Origin: Melieria omissa
Lineage: Eukaryota > Arthropoda > Insecta > Diptera > Ulidiidae
Length of the DNA stretch: 64,000 nucleotides
Reading direction: 5' to 3'
NCBI GenBank assembly: GCA_963971225.1
Contig: OZ020269.1
Coordinates: forward strand, 38,275,264 to 38,339,263
Position numbers and translations under genes: made by a program. The notes under the pieces are model-generated. The model was not told the DNA's origin. It was given only the letters and a program-made list of their open reading frames with translations, and did no database searches. This document shows positions 62,345-64,000 of the stretch, piece by piece (the stretch's first letter is position 1; every line of letters starts with the position of its first letter).

Positions 62345-64000
62345 TATATATTTTGTTTTTAACGAGCCAACGCGCAGGGTATGACCCCTATAAATGCGAG
62401 GCATTGCGCTGGTTCAGGAAGGATATATAGGTTGGGAGAGAGGAAGTTGGGTGAAGAATTTATGGACTCTTGCCTTGAATCCATCAAGATCATAGGTGCT
62501 GGGGAAAACATCTGCAGGGAGACCATTCCACAATCGCGCTGTACGGGCCAGGAACGTATTTTCTCTGTAGTGCGTAGTGCGCTGGAACATCGTTTCGACG
62601 TGGAATGCATGGGCGCCAGTGTTCAAACGGGTTGCCCGTGGGAATACCCGGAGTGATGACATCAAGCTGCTCCTCTCCACGCAGCAATTACCGCAAAAGT
62701 ATCGGTAAAATAACACCACACATGCCACGTTTCGACGATGCTCCAAGGAGTCAATAGAGCTGGAAGCCTCACTGTCCCCTATACGTTTAATCGCACGGTT
62801 TTGCACCCGATCCAGGAGCTCCAAATGGGTTTTTGAACCCCCTGCCCATAGGTGCGAGTTAAACTCCATTTTAGGTCGGATATAGGTGGTATAAATAATG
62901 CGGAGATGGGACGGGGTGAAATATTTTTTGCACCGCTTTAAGAAGCCGAGGCACTTGGCTGCTTCTTTCGACACGCCAAAAATATGATCGTTCCAACGAA
63001 GATCGTTCTTAATGGACATGCCCAGAACATCAAGAGCTGCCGATTCCGCAATACTCACACCATCCATAACCAGAGATGTGTTGGGATGTTGGGAGACTCG
63101 CTTGTGGGATAACAGGCAACATTGGGTCTTGCGAGGATTAAAATCGACCCTGTTCGCTTGACCCACTTAGAGATTGTTTGTAGTTCGCTATTAAGTGTGT
63201 CATTCATACGGCGCCGTTCTCTCTCAATCTCCACAGAGCTGGGACGCTTTGTGAAAGAGTATGAATGACAAATGGTGCTGTCATCCGCAAACGAGTAGAT
63301 GGGATTCTTCGTCGACGACAACAGGTCGTTGATGAAGATCAGGAAGAGGGTTGGAGAAAGGACCGAACCCTGCGGCGCTCCCGCGCTAAGGGAATGCTTT
63401 TCCGAGGCTATGCCGTCTATTACAACACGAATAGAGCGATCATAGAGGAAGCTCGTAATCCAACGAGAGAAGATACTACCGACGCCATAGGCAATCAATT
63501 TAGACACGAGTGCTTTATGCCACACCCGGTCAAAGGCCTTAGAAATATCCAGTGCAACAACCCTGCTTTCACCGAGGTTTAGAATGCTATGGTTCCATTT
63601 CTCGGTGAGGACCGCCATAAGGTCTCCCGTCGATCGCTGTCTTCAAGTATATTGTACTCCAGATATTTCACAAGGTTGAAGTTTACAATGCTTTCCATTA
63701 CTTTGGAAAGCACCGAACAGATTGCTATAGGTCGGTAGTTCGCAGGGTCAGTAGTCTTGCCTTTTTTTTGGAACTGGTTGAACATTTGCCACCTTCCAGC
63801 ATGTCGGAAATACACCTGTGGTGTATGACATGTTGAAAAGTTTACGAAATAGACAAGCCAGCGAAGTAGCGCATTTTTTTTAAACAAGGGCTCGAATGCC
63901 GTCCGGCCCTGAAGCCTTATGTACATCGAGATTTGCGAGCACTCTTTTAACTACCCGTGTCCGAAAATGAATTTCTGGCATAGAGCAAGAAACGTTCTCG
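62345..64000 (-). pseudogene. CR1/jockey-type LINE, RT domain, runs off right edge
   Basis: From the right on the minus strand: PANYRPIAICSVLSKVMESIV (first RT blocks), a shift near 63620, VVALDISKAFDRVWHKALVSKL, GAPQGSVLSPTLFLIFINDLL and YSFADDSTI (RT active site), a shift near 63150, then LGMSIKNDLRWNDHI, IRPKMEFNSHLWAG and the C-terminal FLARTARLWNGLPADVF...FKARVHKFF. No RNase H follows, as expected for CR1/jockey types. The 3' UTR is short and AT-rich near 62345. Endonuclease and ORF1 would lie beyond 64000. Two frameshifts make it inactive. Confidence 0.9.

Overview
This 64 kb window looks like a transposon-dense intergenic or heterochromatic stretch of an insect genome, most likely a fly (Diptera). 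The evidence is AT-rich spacer, many mariner, Tc1, ITmD37E and piggyBac remnants, insect-type gypsy and LINE elements, and tRNA-derived SINEs. Species is not resolved; a tephritid-like fly is only a guess. I found no host protein gene that I can support. Nearly every long open frame belongs to a mobile element, and most are broken.

Layout. 1-6.4 kb: a possible piggyBac-type end, a three-armed foldback MITE, a TTA-flanked MITE carrying a second MITE with 8-bp duplications, a mariner relic and an ITmD37E element with both termini. 6.4-15.5 kb: two inverted copies of an 822-bp MITE family. One is split by a Ty3/gypsy array of the form LTR-internal-LTR-internal-LTR with an exact 3382-bp period. 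The array encodes Gag with an N-terminal SAP-like motif and a Gag-integrase open frame that lacks protease, RT and RNase H. 15.7-17.7 kb: an irritans-type mariner interrupted at its last codons by a deleted mauritiana-type mariner. 18.2-20.0 kb: a 5'-truncated LINE with 15-bp duplications and a TAACC tail. 20.7-23.7 kb: pogo-like MITEs and two mariner relics.

24.8-34.1 kb: a piggyBac element bounded by TTAA, its transposase broken but with a recognisable 66-bp intron. It carries a Tc1-type MITE and a longer relative of the first gypsy element, which retains protease, RT, RNase H and integrase. 36.8-46.6 kb: several non-autonomous elements with target duplications and two RTE-type LINE relics. 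48.5-56.7 kb: a piggyBac-type MITE, TA-flanked elements, a Tc1 relic, two SINEs of one family and a mariner fragment. 57.1-62.0 kb: a Tc1 palindrome with inverted transposase fragments, another piggyBac-type MITE and two internally deleted mariner-type elements. 62.3-64.0 kb: the 3' half of a CR1/jockey-type LINE running off the right edge.

The elements do not form a host pathway. They form parasite and derivative sets: the gypsy pair, piggyBac-type MITEs in three copies, the Tc1 palindrome with its small MITE, and two differently deleted copies of one mariner. The nesting gives relative ages: piggyBac before gypsy 2, irritans mariner before mauritiana mariner, and the 822-bp MITE before gypsy 1.
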